64,000 bases of DNA from Lentisphaera araneosa HTCC2155 (GCF_000170755.1 NZ_ABCK01000020.1:1-64000), one strand, 5' to 3'; counted from the first letter of the stretch, positions 46,386-55,793 are shown. Numbers and translations: made by a program. Notes: generated by a model not told the origin, from the sequence alone.

Positions 46386-47978
46386 TCAGTTTGGATAAAT
46401 ATCCTGCCAAGTAAGTTCAAAACGTGCGAGGTATTTGCGGAGGCGATCGGCGTCGTTAGGGACTTTTTTATTTTTGCGGGAAACGCAAAAGAGCTTGCGG
46501 CCGGCTTCGGAGAGGTTCTTGGATTCTCGACAAGTTTTAACCACGTTCGCCAACTGAGGGAGATCAAAGGGGTCGATTTCTTCAATGAAATCAGGAGAAA
46601 AGAGTTCTTTGAGAATTCGATCTTCCTTGTTAATGTTTCGATTATTCCACTGATGCTTGAGTTGGCTGATTTCATCTTCAGCCAGTTCTTTTCCAATGCG
46701 ACTAGAATCGGCTAGGGTAGCCATACGATGGATTGAGGCATTGAGATCGCGAAAATTCCCCTTCCATTCGCCATCTGCGGAAGTTGCAAAATCGAGATAG
46801 TTTTTTCGAGCCTCCTTGGTGAAGCGCATTAGTGTGCCTGAGTCTTCGGCAAATTTCTGAAGTTCGTGATCGATATTGGGCTCTATGTCGGATTGGCGAT
46901 CTTTTAAGCCTGGGAGTTTGAAGTTCCAGATGTTAATACGAGCGAGGAGATCTTCGCGAAAGCGGCCTTCTTCTACGGCTTCATAGAGCTCGCGATTTGT
47001 TCCACAGATTAATTGAAAGTCACTGCTCGCGAGGCTGTCTGCTCCGAGAGGGAGGAAGCTTTTATCTTCTAGGGCGCGCAATAGCATGGCTTGTTCATCG
47101 AGTCCGAGTTCACCAATTTCATCTAGAAAGAGCAGGCCACCATCGGCTTCTTTTAGAAGGCCGGGGCGATCTGAGCTAGCGCCGGTGAATGATCCTTTCT
47201 TATGTCCGAATAAAGTCGACATAGCGGCGTCTCCTCGTAGTGTGGCGCAGTTGACTTCCACAAAGTTGCCTTTGAGCTGGCGTTTTTGTTGGCGTAGTTC
47301 AAAAATTCGACTCGCCAAATGCGATTTGCCTGCGCCTGTTGGTCCGGTTAGTAATAGCGGGGCACTTGAGCGCAAGCATACTTTTTCAATCCTCTCGATG
47401 AGTTGATTAAATTTGAGATCTTGTGTTTTGATTCCCGATTTAAGGAGTTCATAGCTCTCAATCGCTTCGGCTTTGAAGCGATTGGCTAGCTTGTCGTATT
47501 GAGAGAGGTCTAGGTCAATGATCGAATAGGTGCCAGCGACATTTTTGTGCTTTTTATGACTTGGGGAGGACTGGATAAGTTGAGCTGGGAAATGGTAAGA
47601 TTCGGTGAGCAGAAAAAGGCATATCTGAGCCACGTGAGTCCCGGTCGTAATGTTGATGTAGTACTCTTCGTCCTCTTTGAAATCATAGTTGCGAGAAAAT
47701 TCGTAGAGCGCGCTATAGACCTCGACAAAGTTCCAAGGATCGCGCCATTCTATATGATGATGATTGATTTGCGTTTCCGGAGAGACTGTTTCAATATCGG
47801 TGACCACGGTATCGCACAAAATAGAAAAACGTTTTTGACTTAAAAGTTCATAGCGATCAAAAGCTAGATCTTCATGCATGCACAAGGCGACGCTTGGACG
47901 CCACTTTTCCCAGCGGGTGCTTTTGGTTCCCATATCAAGGCTTGGGCCAAGTAGGCCAATGAGTACTTTCTTTTTCAT
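46386..47978 (-). CDS. rtcR: RNA repair operon activator RtcR
   Basis: Sigma-54-dependent activator of the Rtc RNA-repair genes. Residues 1-185 are the CARF-type sensor domain, with NITTGTHVAQI at 109-119 in the position of the CARF ligand loop. The AAA+ domain follows: Walker A GPTGAGKS at 212-219, the sigma-54 contact loop as GSFTGA at 262-267 (canonical GAFTGA), Walker B LLFLDE at 282-287. A C-terminal DNA-binding region closes the protein (530 aa). Known RtcR is thought to respond to RNA fragments with unusual ends. It is divergent from the operon that should be its target. Confidence 0.95.
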   Translation of the reverse strand: MKKKVLIGLLGPSLDMGTKSTRWEKWRPSVALCMHEDLAFDRYELLSQKRFSILCDTVVTDIETVSPETQINHHHIEWRDPWNFVEVYSALYEFSRNYDFKEDEEYYINITTGTHVAQICLFLLTESYHFPAQLIQSSPSHKKHKNVAGTYSIIDLDLSQYDKLANRFKAEAIESYELLKSGIKTQDLKFNQLIERIEKVCLRSSAPLLLTGPTGAGKSHLASRIFELRQQKRQLKGNFVEVNCATLRGDAAMSTLFGHKKGSFTGASSDRPGLLKEADGGLLFLDEIGELGLDEQAMLLRALEDKSFLPLGADSLASSDFQLICGTNRELYEAVEEGRFREDLLARINIWNFKLPGLKDRQSDIEPNIDHELQKFAEDSGTLMRFTKEARKNYLDFATSADGEWKGNFRDLNASIHRMATLADSSRIGKELAEDEISQLKHQWNNRNINKEDRILKELFSPDFIEEIDPFDLPQLANVVKTCRESKNLSEAGRKLFCVSRKNKKVPNDADRLRKYLARFELTWQDIYPN

Positions 47979-48131
47979 GTTTAATTATATATCCAAAAAT
48001 ATAAATTTATATAATAATATATATAAAATTTATACTTTATGTCCTTGTTGAAATTCTAATAAAATATTTAAATATTCTTATCTACTTTATTATAAAATAT
48101 TTATAACTCCGTTTAATCCTCATTCGAAAAA

Positions 48132-48150
48132 GTTGGCACGGCTTATTCTT
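48132..48150 (+). promoter_or_regulatory. Candidate sigma-54 promoter of the rtc operon
   Basis: TTGGCACG at 48133-48140 is a perfect -24 element. At the correct distance is ATTCT instead of the usual TTGC(A/T) -12 element, so the match is partial. Its place between rtcR and the rtc genes supports the call. Transcription would start near 48160, at the foot of the folded leader. Confidence 0.6.
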
Positions 48151-48160
48151 TAATACTTCC

Positions 48161-48270
48161 ATCGACTCATGCCGGCGGCGCTATCGCCTGAGCCACAGTG
48201 ATGAGGTTTTAGCGTTCCGTGAACGGTTTGAAAGCAGGAGTCGATACCAACAGTCGCCTGTAACGCGAAT
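48161..48270 (+). ncRNA. Folded leader RNA, candidate three-way junction
   Basis: CGACTC (48163-48168) can pair with GAGTCG (48238-48243), enclosing two hairpins: GGCG-CTAT-CGCC at 48177-48188 and CGTTC-CGT-GAACG at 48213-48225. This begins where the predicted sigma-54 transcript would begin. Downstream CAGG/CCTG pairing gives an alternative fold. No known RNA family is recognised; the folding is my own reading. Confidence 0.45.
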
Positions 48271-48344
48271 GTTTAAGTAGCTCAATTAGGTAGAGCGCAT
48301 GACTCAGGATCGTGTTGTCGCGAGTTCGAATCTCGCCTTAAACC
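48271..48344 (+). tRNA. tRNA-like gene in the rtc leader (anticodon CAG, class I body)
   Basis: A complete cloverleaf can be drawn: acceptor GTTTAAG/CTTAAAC (7 perfect pairs), D arm GCTC/GAGC with A-A-T-T-A-G-G-T-A loop, anticodon arm CATGA-CTCAGGA-TCGTG, five-base variable loop, T arm GCGAG-TTCGAAT-CTCGC. The anticodon reads CAG (leucine), yet true leucine tRNAs have a long variable arm, and CCA is not encoded (CCCG follows). So it is either a divergent tRNA or a tRNA mimic. It lies between the sigma-54-like promoter and the slipin gene, inside the RNA-repair operon. Confidence 0.8.
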
Positions 48345-48600
48345 CCGCCCGCAAGGGCAAACAAAACCGTTCGAAGAAAAAGAGAAGTGAAATCCAGCCC
48401 TCCTTGAGGGTGGTTGAAGGAAGCCTTGCAAGCGGCGGATTCGCCGGCAGGAGACAATTTGGATGAAGGTCAGTGCTGAGGAAAGAAGGAGATGAGAGCA
48501 TGGAAGTCTGAAGGATTGAGAATGACGGCTCAAGCCTGCTTCCGCGAACTTTGATCGTGAGGAAACGGATCTTTTTCTGAGAACACTAATAGAAAAAAAG
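48345..48600 (+). ncRNA. Structured region between tRNA-like gene and slipin gene
   Basis: Purine-rich, with higher GC than the surroundings and no credible frame on the + strand. Stable hairpins are visible: CCCTC-CTT-GAGGG near 48398-48410 and CGGCG-GATT-CGCCG near 48435-48449; GCCC-GCAA-GGGC (48347-48358) follows the tRNA-like gene directly. It may be part of one longer RNA with the tRNA-like body, in the manner of Y-RNA-type modules, but this is inference. Two minus-strand frames here are not convincing. Confidence 0.45.
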
Positions 48601-48610
48601 GAATAGAAAG

Positions 48611-49891
48611 ATGATAAAAGTAAAAGAATATGAAAGAGCCTTAAAATTTGTAAAAGGTGAGTTTAAAGCCGTATTAAAAGCTGGGCGCTATTTTGCGAAA
48701 CCCTTGGCAAACGTGCAGTTCGAAATCTACGATGTACGACAATTGCAATTAAAGAGTGAGCATTTGGACTTTATCTGGAGAAATCGCGATTGGGCGACTG
48801 ATATGGAAATCGTCAAAGTCTTAGAAGGAGAGCGCGGGATCTTGAAAATTAATGGTCGAGTCGAGAGATTTTTAGAGCCTGGGATTCATGCTTATTGGAC
48901 GGTTTTTGAAAAAGTTGAGATTGAGATCTATAAAGTGTCCAAAGTTTTTGTTCACGCTGATTTAGAGAATATGTCTCGCAGAGCAGAAATTTTTCCCGAT
49001 TTAGAGTTCTTCTCTTTGGAAGATAATAAGCGCGCTTTGATTACTGTGAACGGTCGCTTCTATGATGTGTTTTCGGCGTCTATTTTCGCCTTTTGGAAAG
49101 AAGGTAACAAGGTAGAAGTCGAATCTTTGTCAGTGGATGAGGTCTTCATCAATCACTCACGTATGAATGATATGCTTCGTTCCAGTTCGGCTTTAGTCGA
49201 AAAAGTGGATGTGAACGCCGGTCAAATTGCCTTAGTGAATATCGATGGGAAATTAGAACATCGTTTTGAAGAAGGTCGATACGCTTACTGGAAGAACATT
49301 CGAAAAGTCGATGTGACAATTGTGGATTTACGTGAGTCAACTTTTGAAATCAGTGGTCAGGAGATTATGACTGAGGATAAAGTGTCTTTGCGAGTCAATG
49401 CTTTAGTGACTTATAAAGTGCAAGATGCTGTGAAAGCAATCCAAGAATTCCAGGACTATCAAGCAGCCTTGTACAAAGAAGCTCAAATGATTTTGCGTAG
49501 TGCCATCGGTGCGCGTGATTTAGATAGTTTGTTGAGTGATAAGGAGAGCTTGGAGCAGTTCGTTGAATCCAGCATTAAAGATGCAGGTTTGAAAATGGGT
49601 TTAGCGGTTCGTTCCTTGGGTTTGAAAGATATCATATTGCCTGGCGATATGAAAGATATTTTAAACCGAGTGACTGAAGCACGCAAAGTGGCTGAGGCTT
49701 CTTACATTACTCGTCGAGAAGAGACTGCGGCGATGCGTTCTCAAGCGAACACTGCAAAGATCATGGAACAGAATCCTATCTTGTTAAAGTTGCGTGAGAT
49801 TGAGATGGCCGAGAAAGTGGCCAACAATGCGGACATAACAATCATCGCGGGTGATAAGAGCGTGATTGATGGGATGAGATCTTTGGCTTAA
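48611..49891 (+). CDS. Slipin-like SPFH protein with four N-terminal repeats
   Basis: The SPFH/slipin domain occupies about residues 235-400 (MTEDKVSLRVNALVTYKVQD and YKEAQMILRSAIGARDLDSLLS), followed by an A/E-rich helix. Before it are four copies of a unit with period 66: residues 7-48, 71-114, 137-180 and 203-246, each with a G-x3-x-L/F-x2-G/A-x4-W core and a K-V-x-V/I-x2 strand. No N-terminal membrane hairpin is visible, unlike stomatin and typical slipins. Slipins are known neighbours of RtcB in other bacteria; the role is unknown. It is the first protein gene behind the rtc leader. Confidence 0.8.
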   Translation: MIKVKEYERALKFVKGEFKAVLKAGRYFAKPLANVQFEIYDVRQLQLKSEHLDFIWRNRDWATDMEIVKVLEGERGILKINGRVERFLEPGIHAYWTVFEKVEIEIYKVSKVFVHADLENMSRRAEIFPDLEFFSLEDNKRALITVNGRFYDVFSASIFAFWKEGNKVEVESLSVDEVFINHSRMNDMLRSSSALVEKVDVNAGQIALVNIDGKLEHRFEEGRYAYWKNIRKVDVTIVDLRESTFEISGQEIMTEDKVSLRVNALVTYKVQDAVKAIQEFQDYQAALYKEAQMILRSAIGARDLDSLLSDKESLEQFVESSIKDAGLKMGLAVRSLGLKDIILPGDMKDILNRVTEARKVAEASYITRREETAAMRSQANTAKIMEQNPILLKLREIEMAEKVANNADITIIAGDKSVIDGMRSLA

Positions 49892-49981
49892 TCACATTGC
49901 TGAGGAGCCTAGCTCCTCAGCTCAATAAAGAATTTGCGAAAATCGCAATTAGTTTAATATAAATTTTATGGAGAAAGAAAA

Positions 49982-51211
49982 ATGAATTTTAATGTTTTGT
50001 CAGATGAGAAAGGAAGAGGTTTGGTGAAAGCCTGGACGAAAGGTGTGCCTTTTGAACCCGAGGCAGAAAAGCAGGTGAGAAAAGCTGCTCAGATGCCTTT
50101 TATCTACAAATGGATCGCTTTGATGCCAGATGTTCACCTTGGTAAAGGTGCGACAATTGGGAGTGTGATTCCAACTAAGGGGGCGATTATTCCCGCGGCA
50201 GTTGGGGTCGATATTGGTTGCGGAATGATGGCGGTGCAAACTTCTTTGAAGGCGAATGATCTACCAGATAGTTTGGCTAAGATTCGTTTGGCTATTGAAG
50301 CAGCTTGTCCTCATGGAGATTTTTCGAGTCGCTCGGCGAATCATAAAAAGGGTGGATGGAAAGAAGCACCTGCGTCGGTGGCTAAAGCTTGGGAAAACTT
50401 AGAAGATGGCTATCAAAAAATCATTGCCAAAAACCCGCAGTCTGAGACGCGTCGTCACCCTGTCCAGCAGCTAGGAAGTTTGGGTGGTGGGAATCATTTT
50501 ATTGAACTTTGCCTAGATGAATCAGAATGTGTTTGGATTATGTTGCACTCGGGTTCGAGAGGAATCGGGAATCGTATCGGAATGTCTTATATCAACAAGG
50601 CAAAAAAAGATATGGAAAAATGGATGATCAATCTTCCAGATAAAGATCTCGCTTATTTTCCAGAAGGTACGGAGCACTTTGATGATTACTGTGACGCCGT
50701 TCAATGGGCTCAAGATTATGCAAAAACCAATCGTTTTATGATGATGGAAAACTTGATTCAAGAATTGCGAAATTCAGGTGAGTTGCCTCCCTTTACGACC
50801 AATAAGATGGCGGTGAACTGTCACCATAACTACGTTGAAAAAGAAAATCACTTTGGTGAAAATGTTCTCGTGACTAGAAAAGGCGCCGTTCGTGCTCGTG
50901 AAGGTGAATTGGGTATTATTCCTGGAAGCATGGGAGCGAAATCTTTTATTGTTCGCGGTAAAGGGAATCAAGAAAGTTTTTGTAGCTGTTCCCACGGGGC
51001 GGGGCGTGCTATGTCGAGAACGGCGGCGCGTAAAAAGTACTCAATCGAGGACCAAATCAAGGCAACGCAAGGGGTGGAATGTCGAAAAGATGTTGGGGTG
51101 ATTGATGAAATCCCGATGGCGTACAAAGATATTGATGCCGTGATGACTGCTCAAAACGACTTGGTCGATATCGTTCATACACTGAAACAAGTTGTTTGTG
51201 TGAAAGGTTAG
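49982..51211 (+). CDS. rtcB: RNA-splicing ligase RtcB
   Basis: GTP- and Mn-dependent ligase that joins 2',3'-cyclic phosphate or 3'-phosphate ends to 5'-OH RNA ends. Metal-binding and catalytic segments are present: MPDVHLGKGATIG at 48-60, GVDIGCGM with C80 at 75-82, HSGSRGIGN in the middle, CHHNYVEKE, GSMGAKSFIVRG and SHGAGRAMSR with the guanylylated histidine H338. Length of 409 aa matches the E. coli type. Start has GGAG eight bases upstream. Confidence 0.96.
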   Translation: MNFNVLSDEKGRGLVKAWTKGVPFEPEAEKQVRKAAQMPFIYKWIALMPDVHLGKGATIGSVIPTKGAIIPAAVGVDIGCGMMAVQTSLKANDLPDSLAKIRLAIEAACPHGDFSSRSANHKKGGWKEAPASVAKAWENLEDGYQKIIAKNPQSETRRHPVQQLGSLGGGNHFIELCLDESECVWIMLHSGSRGIGNRIGMSYINKAKKDMEKWMINLPDKDLAYFPEGTEHFDDYCDAVQWAQDYAKTNRFMMMENLIQELRNSGELPPFTTNKMAVNCHHNYVEKENHFGENVLVTRKGAVRAREGELGIIPGSMGAKSFIVRGKGNQESFCSCSHGAGRAMSRTAARKKYSIEDQIKATQGVECRKDVGVIDEIPMAYKDIDAVMTAQNDLVDIVHTLKQVVCVKG

Positions 51212-51257
51212 ATAAATTTGCGGAGTCCGCAAGGGCTCCGCAATATAAGGAGAATTT

Positions 51258-52274
51258 ATGAATGAAGTTATACATATAGATGGATCTCTCGGTGAGGGGG
51301 GTGGTCAAGTTTTGCGTACTTCACTAGCTTTGAGTATGATCATGGGGAAGCGCGTTGAATTTAAAAATATTCGAGCTGGGCGTGCGAAGCCAGGCTTGAT
51401 GCGACAACATCTCGCCTGTGTGCGAGCTGCGCAAAAAATTTGTGGGGCGCGTGTCAAAGGGGATGAACTTAAATCGCTTCATCTAAGTTTTCAGCCTGGG
51501 AAAATTAAATCAGGTGATTATCACTTTAGTGTCGGCTCTGCGGGAAGTGCGAGTTTAGTGCTTCAAACGGTTTTACCTGCGCTAATGTTGGCGGAGGGTT
51601 TTAGTAGTCTTGAATTGGAAGGTGGGACTCACAATCCTATGGCGCCGCCCTTTGACTTTTTGGAAAAAGCTTTTTTACCTCAATTGAAGAAAATGGGTGT
51701 TGAAGTTGATGTGGACTTATTGACTTGGGGTTTCTTTCCTGCTGGTGGAGGGCACATGAAAGTGAAAATTTATCCAGTTGAGAAACTCAAGTCATTATCA
51801 CTAATGGAGCGAGGGAAATTGATCAGTCGAAAAGCCGAAGCTTGGGTCTCTTCCATTCCTTTGTCGATAGCTGAGTCAGAGGTAAAAGTACTCAGTGAAA
51901 AACTTGAATGGAATGAGATATTTGCGAAGAAAGTAATAGATCCTAAGGGGCCAGGAAATATCATTATGGCTTTGCAGGAGTATGAAAATGTGACGGAATT
52001 CACAAGTTCATTTGGCGAGCGTGGACTGAAGGCAGCACGAGTCGCTGACAGGTTGGTTCGCGAAGTTCGCAAATATCAGCTGAGCGAAGCTCCCGTTGGA
52101 GAATATCTGGCTGATCAGCTTCTCTTGCCCATGGCTTTATCAGGTAAGGGGGAGCTTTTATGCACCGAACTTTCGAGCCACAGCCTTACTAATATGGAGG
52201 TGATTCAAAAGTTCGTCGATGTGAGTTTTTCTGTTGAGGAAAGAAAAGACGGTATATGTGTGAGACTTAATTGA
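51258..52274 (+). CDS. rtcA: RNA 3'-terminal phosphate cyclase RtcA
   Basis: Converts RNA 3'-phosphate ends to 2',3'-cyclic phosphates through a histidine-AMP intermediate. IDGSLGEGGGQVLRTSLALS opens the protein (residues 7-26); KNIRAGRAKPGLMRQHLA near 36, GSAGSASLVLQTVLPAL near 97, EGGTHNPMAPPFDFL near 123, and H308 in SSHSLTNMEV as the probable adenylylated residue. At 338 aa it is a full-length enzyme. It follows rtcB by 46 bases with AAGGAG before the ATG, and closes the operon. Confidence 0.95.
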   Translation: MNEVIHIDGSLGEGGGQVLRTSLALSMIMGKRVEFKNIRAGRAKPGLMRQHLACVRAAQKICGARVKGDELKSLHLSFQPGKIKSGDYHFSVGSAGSASLVLQTVLPALMLAEGFSSLELEGGTHNPMAPPFDFLEKAFLPQLKKMGVEVDVDLLTWGFFPAGGGHMKVKIYPVEKLKSLSLMERGKLISRKAEAWVSSIPLSIAESEVKVLSEKLEWNEIFAKKVIDPKGPGNIIMALQEYENVTEFTSSFGERGLKAARVADRLVREVRKYQLSEAPVGEYLADQLLLPMALSGKGELLCTELSSHSLTNMEVIQKFVDVSFSVEERKDGICVRLN

Positions 52275-52303
52275 GTGAACGACTTTATAGTAAATGAAGA
52301 TAA

Positions 52304-54301
52304 CTAAAGCGTGTTGACTTGTTTGAGGACTTCTTCGTAGCGTTTTTTCGAATATTTTTCTTCTCTAGCTTCTATGCGTGACTCAATTTCTTTTTTGAGT
52401 TTTAGGTACTCGTCTTTCTTGTTTTCTGCTATGGCTAAGGAGGCTTTGACGATAGTTTCGTCTAAAGTTAATTTCTTTTTTGAGTCAAAGAGCTCACGAG
52501 CTTTCTGCCTGTTTTTAATTTTTTCATACTTTGAGTGTGTAAGCTGCCAAGTGGCAGTTTTTAAGTGTAAGTCGAGGCCCTTTTGTTGCTCCAAAATAGT
52601 GAGGCAGGCCCAGAAAGTTTGATGGTCGCCTACAAGAGCCGCTCCGTACATGTCTTCACCAAATGTATCGATTGTAAGGCGATCCATGCTGATGTTAGAC
52701 AAGTTATTTTTGAATTTTGAAATTTCTGTTCCATACGTATATAAAACTTCCTCATAGAGTTTGCGAGCTCTGAAGCTCGTCCAAGTATAGGGTTGATTAC
52801 GCATAATGCTTAAAGAGTCAACTAATACGGTACCAGCCAGCTTGCTATGGATGAGTGATGCGCTTTGTAAGTAAAATTTCTCTGCGGCTTGTTGATCTTT
52901 GGCAAGGGGGCGCTTTTCTAGGAGCCAGTCGATGGCATTGATTTGAACAGGGTAGGGAGCCGGAGAGTGACCTCCATTAAAGGAAAGGTCTTTGATTTCA
53001 ATATTATGAGTAGCTAAAATATCTTTATCACGTTTTATGTAGGATTTAGCCCCCTTGTCATTGTTACCGCATGTTCTAACAACTTTGTAGCCGGATAACT
53101 GCCAATGATCGTTAGGGTTGGTGTTAAAGCCGAGCCATCCACCCATTGGTATAGCCCCGGAAATTTGACTATAAAATCTTCGGGCAAAAACATAAGTAGT
53201 GGCAGCGCCACCAGACATGCCTGCGGCAAACTGACGACCAGGTTCAAAATGAATTCGACTTTTTATATCGCGCTGTATGGCATACCAAGAATTTTTAATT
53301 AAATCGTAGCTCTGATTATTTTTACTCTCGAGATTACCGATAAGGATAATGCCTTTCTCTTGAGCCATTTTTTTGAAATGTCCGACCATGCCTCCGCCTC
53401 CAGGACTGAAAGTATACATGATGGGGAGAAGAACGGATCCGTCATGTTTGTACTGCGGAGGGAGGTAGACATCGTATTGGAATTCCGGATAGTTGAGGCA
53501 TTTAACTTTCATCCTTTGGTCAGGTTCAAGAGGGAAATCGGCAAAAAGTAGAAGCTCGGCTTGCCTTACTTTGTTTATGGTTCTTAGGATTATATCATGA
53601 CGTTGTTTGATCTCGGGTGTAAACAAACTTTTCTGAATTGGTGATCTGATAATAGTTTGTGAAATGAAGGAAAGGGTATTGTTGGCGGCAGCAATATCAT
53701 TGGTCTTAATTTGCGCTGAAGCTTTTTCGAGGAGCTTGCCCGTTTTTATGATATCGTTTAATTTTGAAAAGTAATGAAAGGTGTAGATGTGCGACGCAGT
53801 TTGTTTCTTACCCTTTTTAAGAATGTTCATGAGTTGCTGAGCACTCTTAAGGTCTCCGTGAAAAGCGGCGTATGAAAAGCTAGCATCGAGATAGTCAGGG
53901 AAGTTTACCTGTTTCAGCAAGGCATAATAAAAGCTAGTAGGCATTTTGTTGAGTGAGGCATCCTTTTCCTTTCCGGCAGAATTATACAGAATTGAACTGT
54001 CGCGTAGTTCGAGGATTTCTATATTTTTTGAACCAACTTTGAGGGTTTTACTTTTCAGTTTTTCAGAACTTTCATGTAGGGCGTTTTTTGCTTTAATAAG
54101 TAATTGGCTTTGTTTAATAAGTGCTTTTATAGCTTCGCTTTTGTTGTGTTGCTCAAGTGACTTTAAATGGCTTAATAGTGTTTCGTAGCTATTCAGGCTG
54201 CGGTCATTCTGATCAAAATTGATCAATCCGCTTAGACTATTGTTATTTGCGAAAAGCGCACAATTTAATACGCAGATTAAGACTGCTAATAGTTTATACA
54301 T
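52304..54301 (-). CDS. Secreted esterase-like alpha/beta hydrolase with helical flanks
   Basis: A signal peptide (about 18 residues) precedes about 220 mainly helical residues, then an alpha/beta-hydrolase region: YDVYLPPQYKHDG near 253, MYTFSPGGGG (oxyanion-like), the nucleophile elbow AGMSGGAAT near 336, IPMGGWLG and a candidate catalytic histidine in NGGHSPAP near 418. The last 190 residues are helical and charged. This resembles secreted feruloyl/acetyl-esterase or PHB depolymerase-like enzymes; substrate unknown. It is convergent with rtcA and separated from pgk by a terminator. Confidence 0.65.
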   Translation of the reverse strand: MYKLLAVLICVLNCALFANNNSLSGLINFDQNDRSLNSYETLLSHLKSLEQHNKSEAIKALIKQSQLLIKAKNALHESSEKLKSKTLKVGSKNIEILELRDSSILYNSAGKEKDASLNKMPTSFYYALLKQVNFPDYLDASFSYAAFHGDLKSAQQLMNILKKGKKQTASHIYTFHYFSKLNDIIKTGKLLEKASAQIKTNDIAAANNTLSFISQTIIRSPIQKSLFTPEIKQRHDIILRTINKVRQAELLLFADFPLEPDQRMKVKCLNYPEFQYDVYLPPQYKHDGSVLLPIMYTFSPGGGGMVGHFKKMAQEKGIILIGNLESKNNQSYDLIKNSWYAIQRDIKSRIHFEPGRQFAAGMSGGAATTYVFARRFYSQISGAIPMGGWLGFNTNPNDHWQLSGYKVVRTCGNNDKGAKSYIKRDKDILATHNIEIKDLSFNGGHSPAPYPVQINAIDWLLEKRPLAKDQQAAEKFYLQSASLIHSKLAGTVLVDSLSIMRNQPYTWTSFRARKLYEEVLYTYGTEISKFKNNLSNISMDRLTIDTFGEDMYGAALVGDHQTFWACLTILEQQKGLDLHLKTATWQLTHSKYEKIKNRQKARELFDSKKKLTLDETIVKASLAIAENKKDEYLKLKKEIESRIEAREEKYSKKRYEEVLKQVNTL

Positions 54302-54369
54302 GAATAGACCTCCCTCTATATTTACTATTCGATATAGTTTAACATTATTATTCTAGTTTTGCTACAATA

Positions 54370-54403
54370 AAAAAGCCACTGACGAAAGTCAGTGGCTTTT
54401 TAT
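54370..54403 (-). terminator. Bidirectional terminator after pgk
   Basis: AAAAAGCCACTGAC and GTCAGTGGCTTTTT form a perfect stem over a GAAA loop, placed just beyond the pgk stop. Confidence 0.92.
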
Positions 54404-54421
54404 TGGCTGTGTGCTAAACGA

Positions 54422-55609
54422 TTACTTTTCGTTTAAGCAATCAACACCTGGGAGGACTTTACCTTCGAGAAGCTCGAGGGAAGCACCGCCACCAGTGGAG
54501 ATGTGTGACATTTGATCTGCAATACCAAACTTAACTACTGCAGAGGCTGTGTCGCCGCCACCGATGATCGTTGTAGCAGAAGACTTAGCGAGAACTTCAC
54601 CCATGCCACGAGTACCGTGTGAGAAAGGCTCGATTTCGAATACGCCTAAAGGACCATTCCAAACGACAACTTTTGCGTCAGCAACAGCTGCAGAAAATTG
54701 TTCTACTGCCGCAGGGCCTACGTCAATGCCTTCCCAACCAGCTTTGATGTCGCCTGTGACAACTTCAGTGTTGGCATCAGCAGAAAAGTCATCAGCAATT
54801 ACAGTATCAAGAGGAAGGATAAGCTCGACGCCTTTAGCTTTAGCTTTTTCAATGAGAGAAAGTGCGAGTTCAGCTTTGTCTTTTTCGAGGAGTGAGTTAC
54901 CAACATCGCGACCTTGAGCGTATTGGAAAGTGTAAGCCATGCCACCGCCGACAATGACTTTGTCAACTTTGTCGAGCATGTTTTCGATAAGCATGATCTT
55001 GTCAGATACTTTTGCACCACCGAGGATAGCCACAACAGGCTTTTCGGGTGATTCAAGAACTTTACCGAAGTACTCGAGTTCTTTAGCCATGAGGTAACCA
55101 GACACAGCTTCAACGTGTTTAGAGAGACCGACGACAGAAGCGTGAGCACGGTGAGCAGAACCAAAAGCATCGCCAACAAAGATGTCAGTGAATTTTGCGA
55201 ATTCCGCAGCCATGCCTTCGATATCAGCAGCGTCTTTTGAAGTTTCTGCAGCGTGGAAACGAACGTTTTCGAGAAGAACTACTTGGCCGTTTTCGAGAGC
55301 GTTTACAGCGGTTTCAACGTCAGCGCCGAAGCAATCGTTAAGAAGTGCAACATCTTGATCGAGGAGCTCAGTGAGGCGTGCAGCTACGAGTTTGAGACTG
55401 AATTTCTCATCGCGTTGGCCTTTTGGACGGCCCATGTGAGAAGCGAGAACGGCACGACCACCGTCAGCAAGAACTTTTTTGATTGTAGGTAGAGCGGAAA
55501 CAATACGAAGATCGTTACTAATTGCACCATCAACTACAGGTACGTTAAAATCGCAACGAATGAAGGTTCTTTTTCCTTCGAAGTTTACATCATCAACAGT
55601 TTTTTTCAT
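54422..55609 (-). CDS. pgk: Phosphoglycerate kinase
   Basis: Glycolytic enzyme exchanging a phosphate between 1,3-bisphosphoglycerate and [12 protein letters not shown] at 16-24 is the family signature; SHMGRPKG near 58 binds phosphoglycerate; [11 protein letters not shown] near 195 and [11 protein letters not shown] near 321 belong to the nucleotide side, and [11 protein letters not shown] near 352 is the glycine-rich loop. The length of 395 aa is normal. Codon choice is strongly restricted, as expected for a highly expressed gene. No gap gene is adjacent. Confidence 0.97.
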   Translation of the reverse strand: MKKTVDDVNFEGKRTFIRCDFNVPVVDGAISNDLRIVSALPTIKKVLADGGRAVLASHMGRPKGQRDEKFSLKLVAARLTELLDQDVALLNDCFGADVETAVNALENGQVVLLENVRFHAAETSKDAADIEGMAAEFAKFTDIFVGDAFGSAHRAHASVVGLSKHVEAVSGYLMAKELEYFGKVLESPEKPVVAILGGAKVSDKIMLIENMLDKVDKVIVGGGMAYTFQYAQGRDVGNSLLEKDKAELALSLIEKAKAKGVELILPLDTVIADDFSADANTEVVTGDIKAGWEGIDVGPAAVEQFSAAVADAKVVVWNGPLGVFEIEPFSHGTRGMGEVLAKSSATTIIGGGDTASAVVKFGIADQMSHISTGGGASLELLEGKVLPGVDCLNEK

Positions 55610-55793
55610 TTTTATATTTCTCCAGTTTTAGAATAGACGCGCCTAAAGTAACACGAAGTCACTAAAGCGCAATTTAAAGGTTTTGCGGGGAGTGACTTAA
55701 ACTGTGACATAAGCATTTTGCTTAATTGTTAGACAAGTACAAAACTCTTAAAAGAGCCCTGCGATGTATGTAAAACCCATAAAACAATTTTTT

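Noticed and set aside
46383-46388. Overlapping regulatory palindrome TGATCA between pirin and rtcR
   Set aside because: It is only the two stop codons of converging genes back to back.
48282-48533. Minus-strand open frames over the rtc leader
   Set aside because: They run antisense through the cloverleaf and hairpins, have no ribosome-binding site and give Arg/Ser/Cys-rich translations typical of shadow frames.
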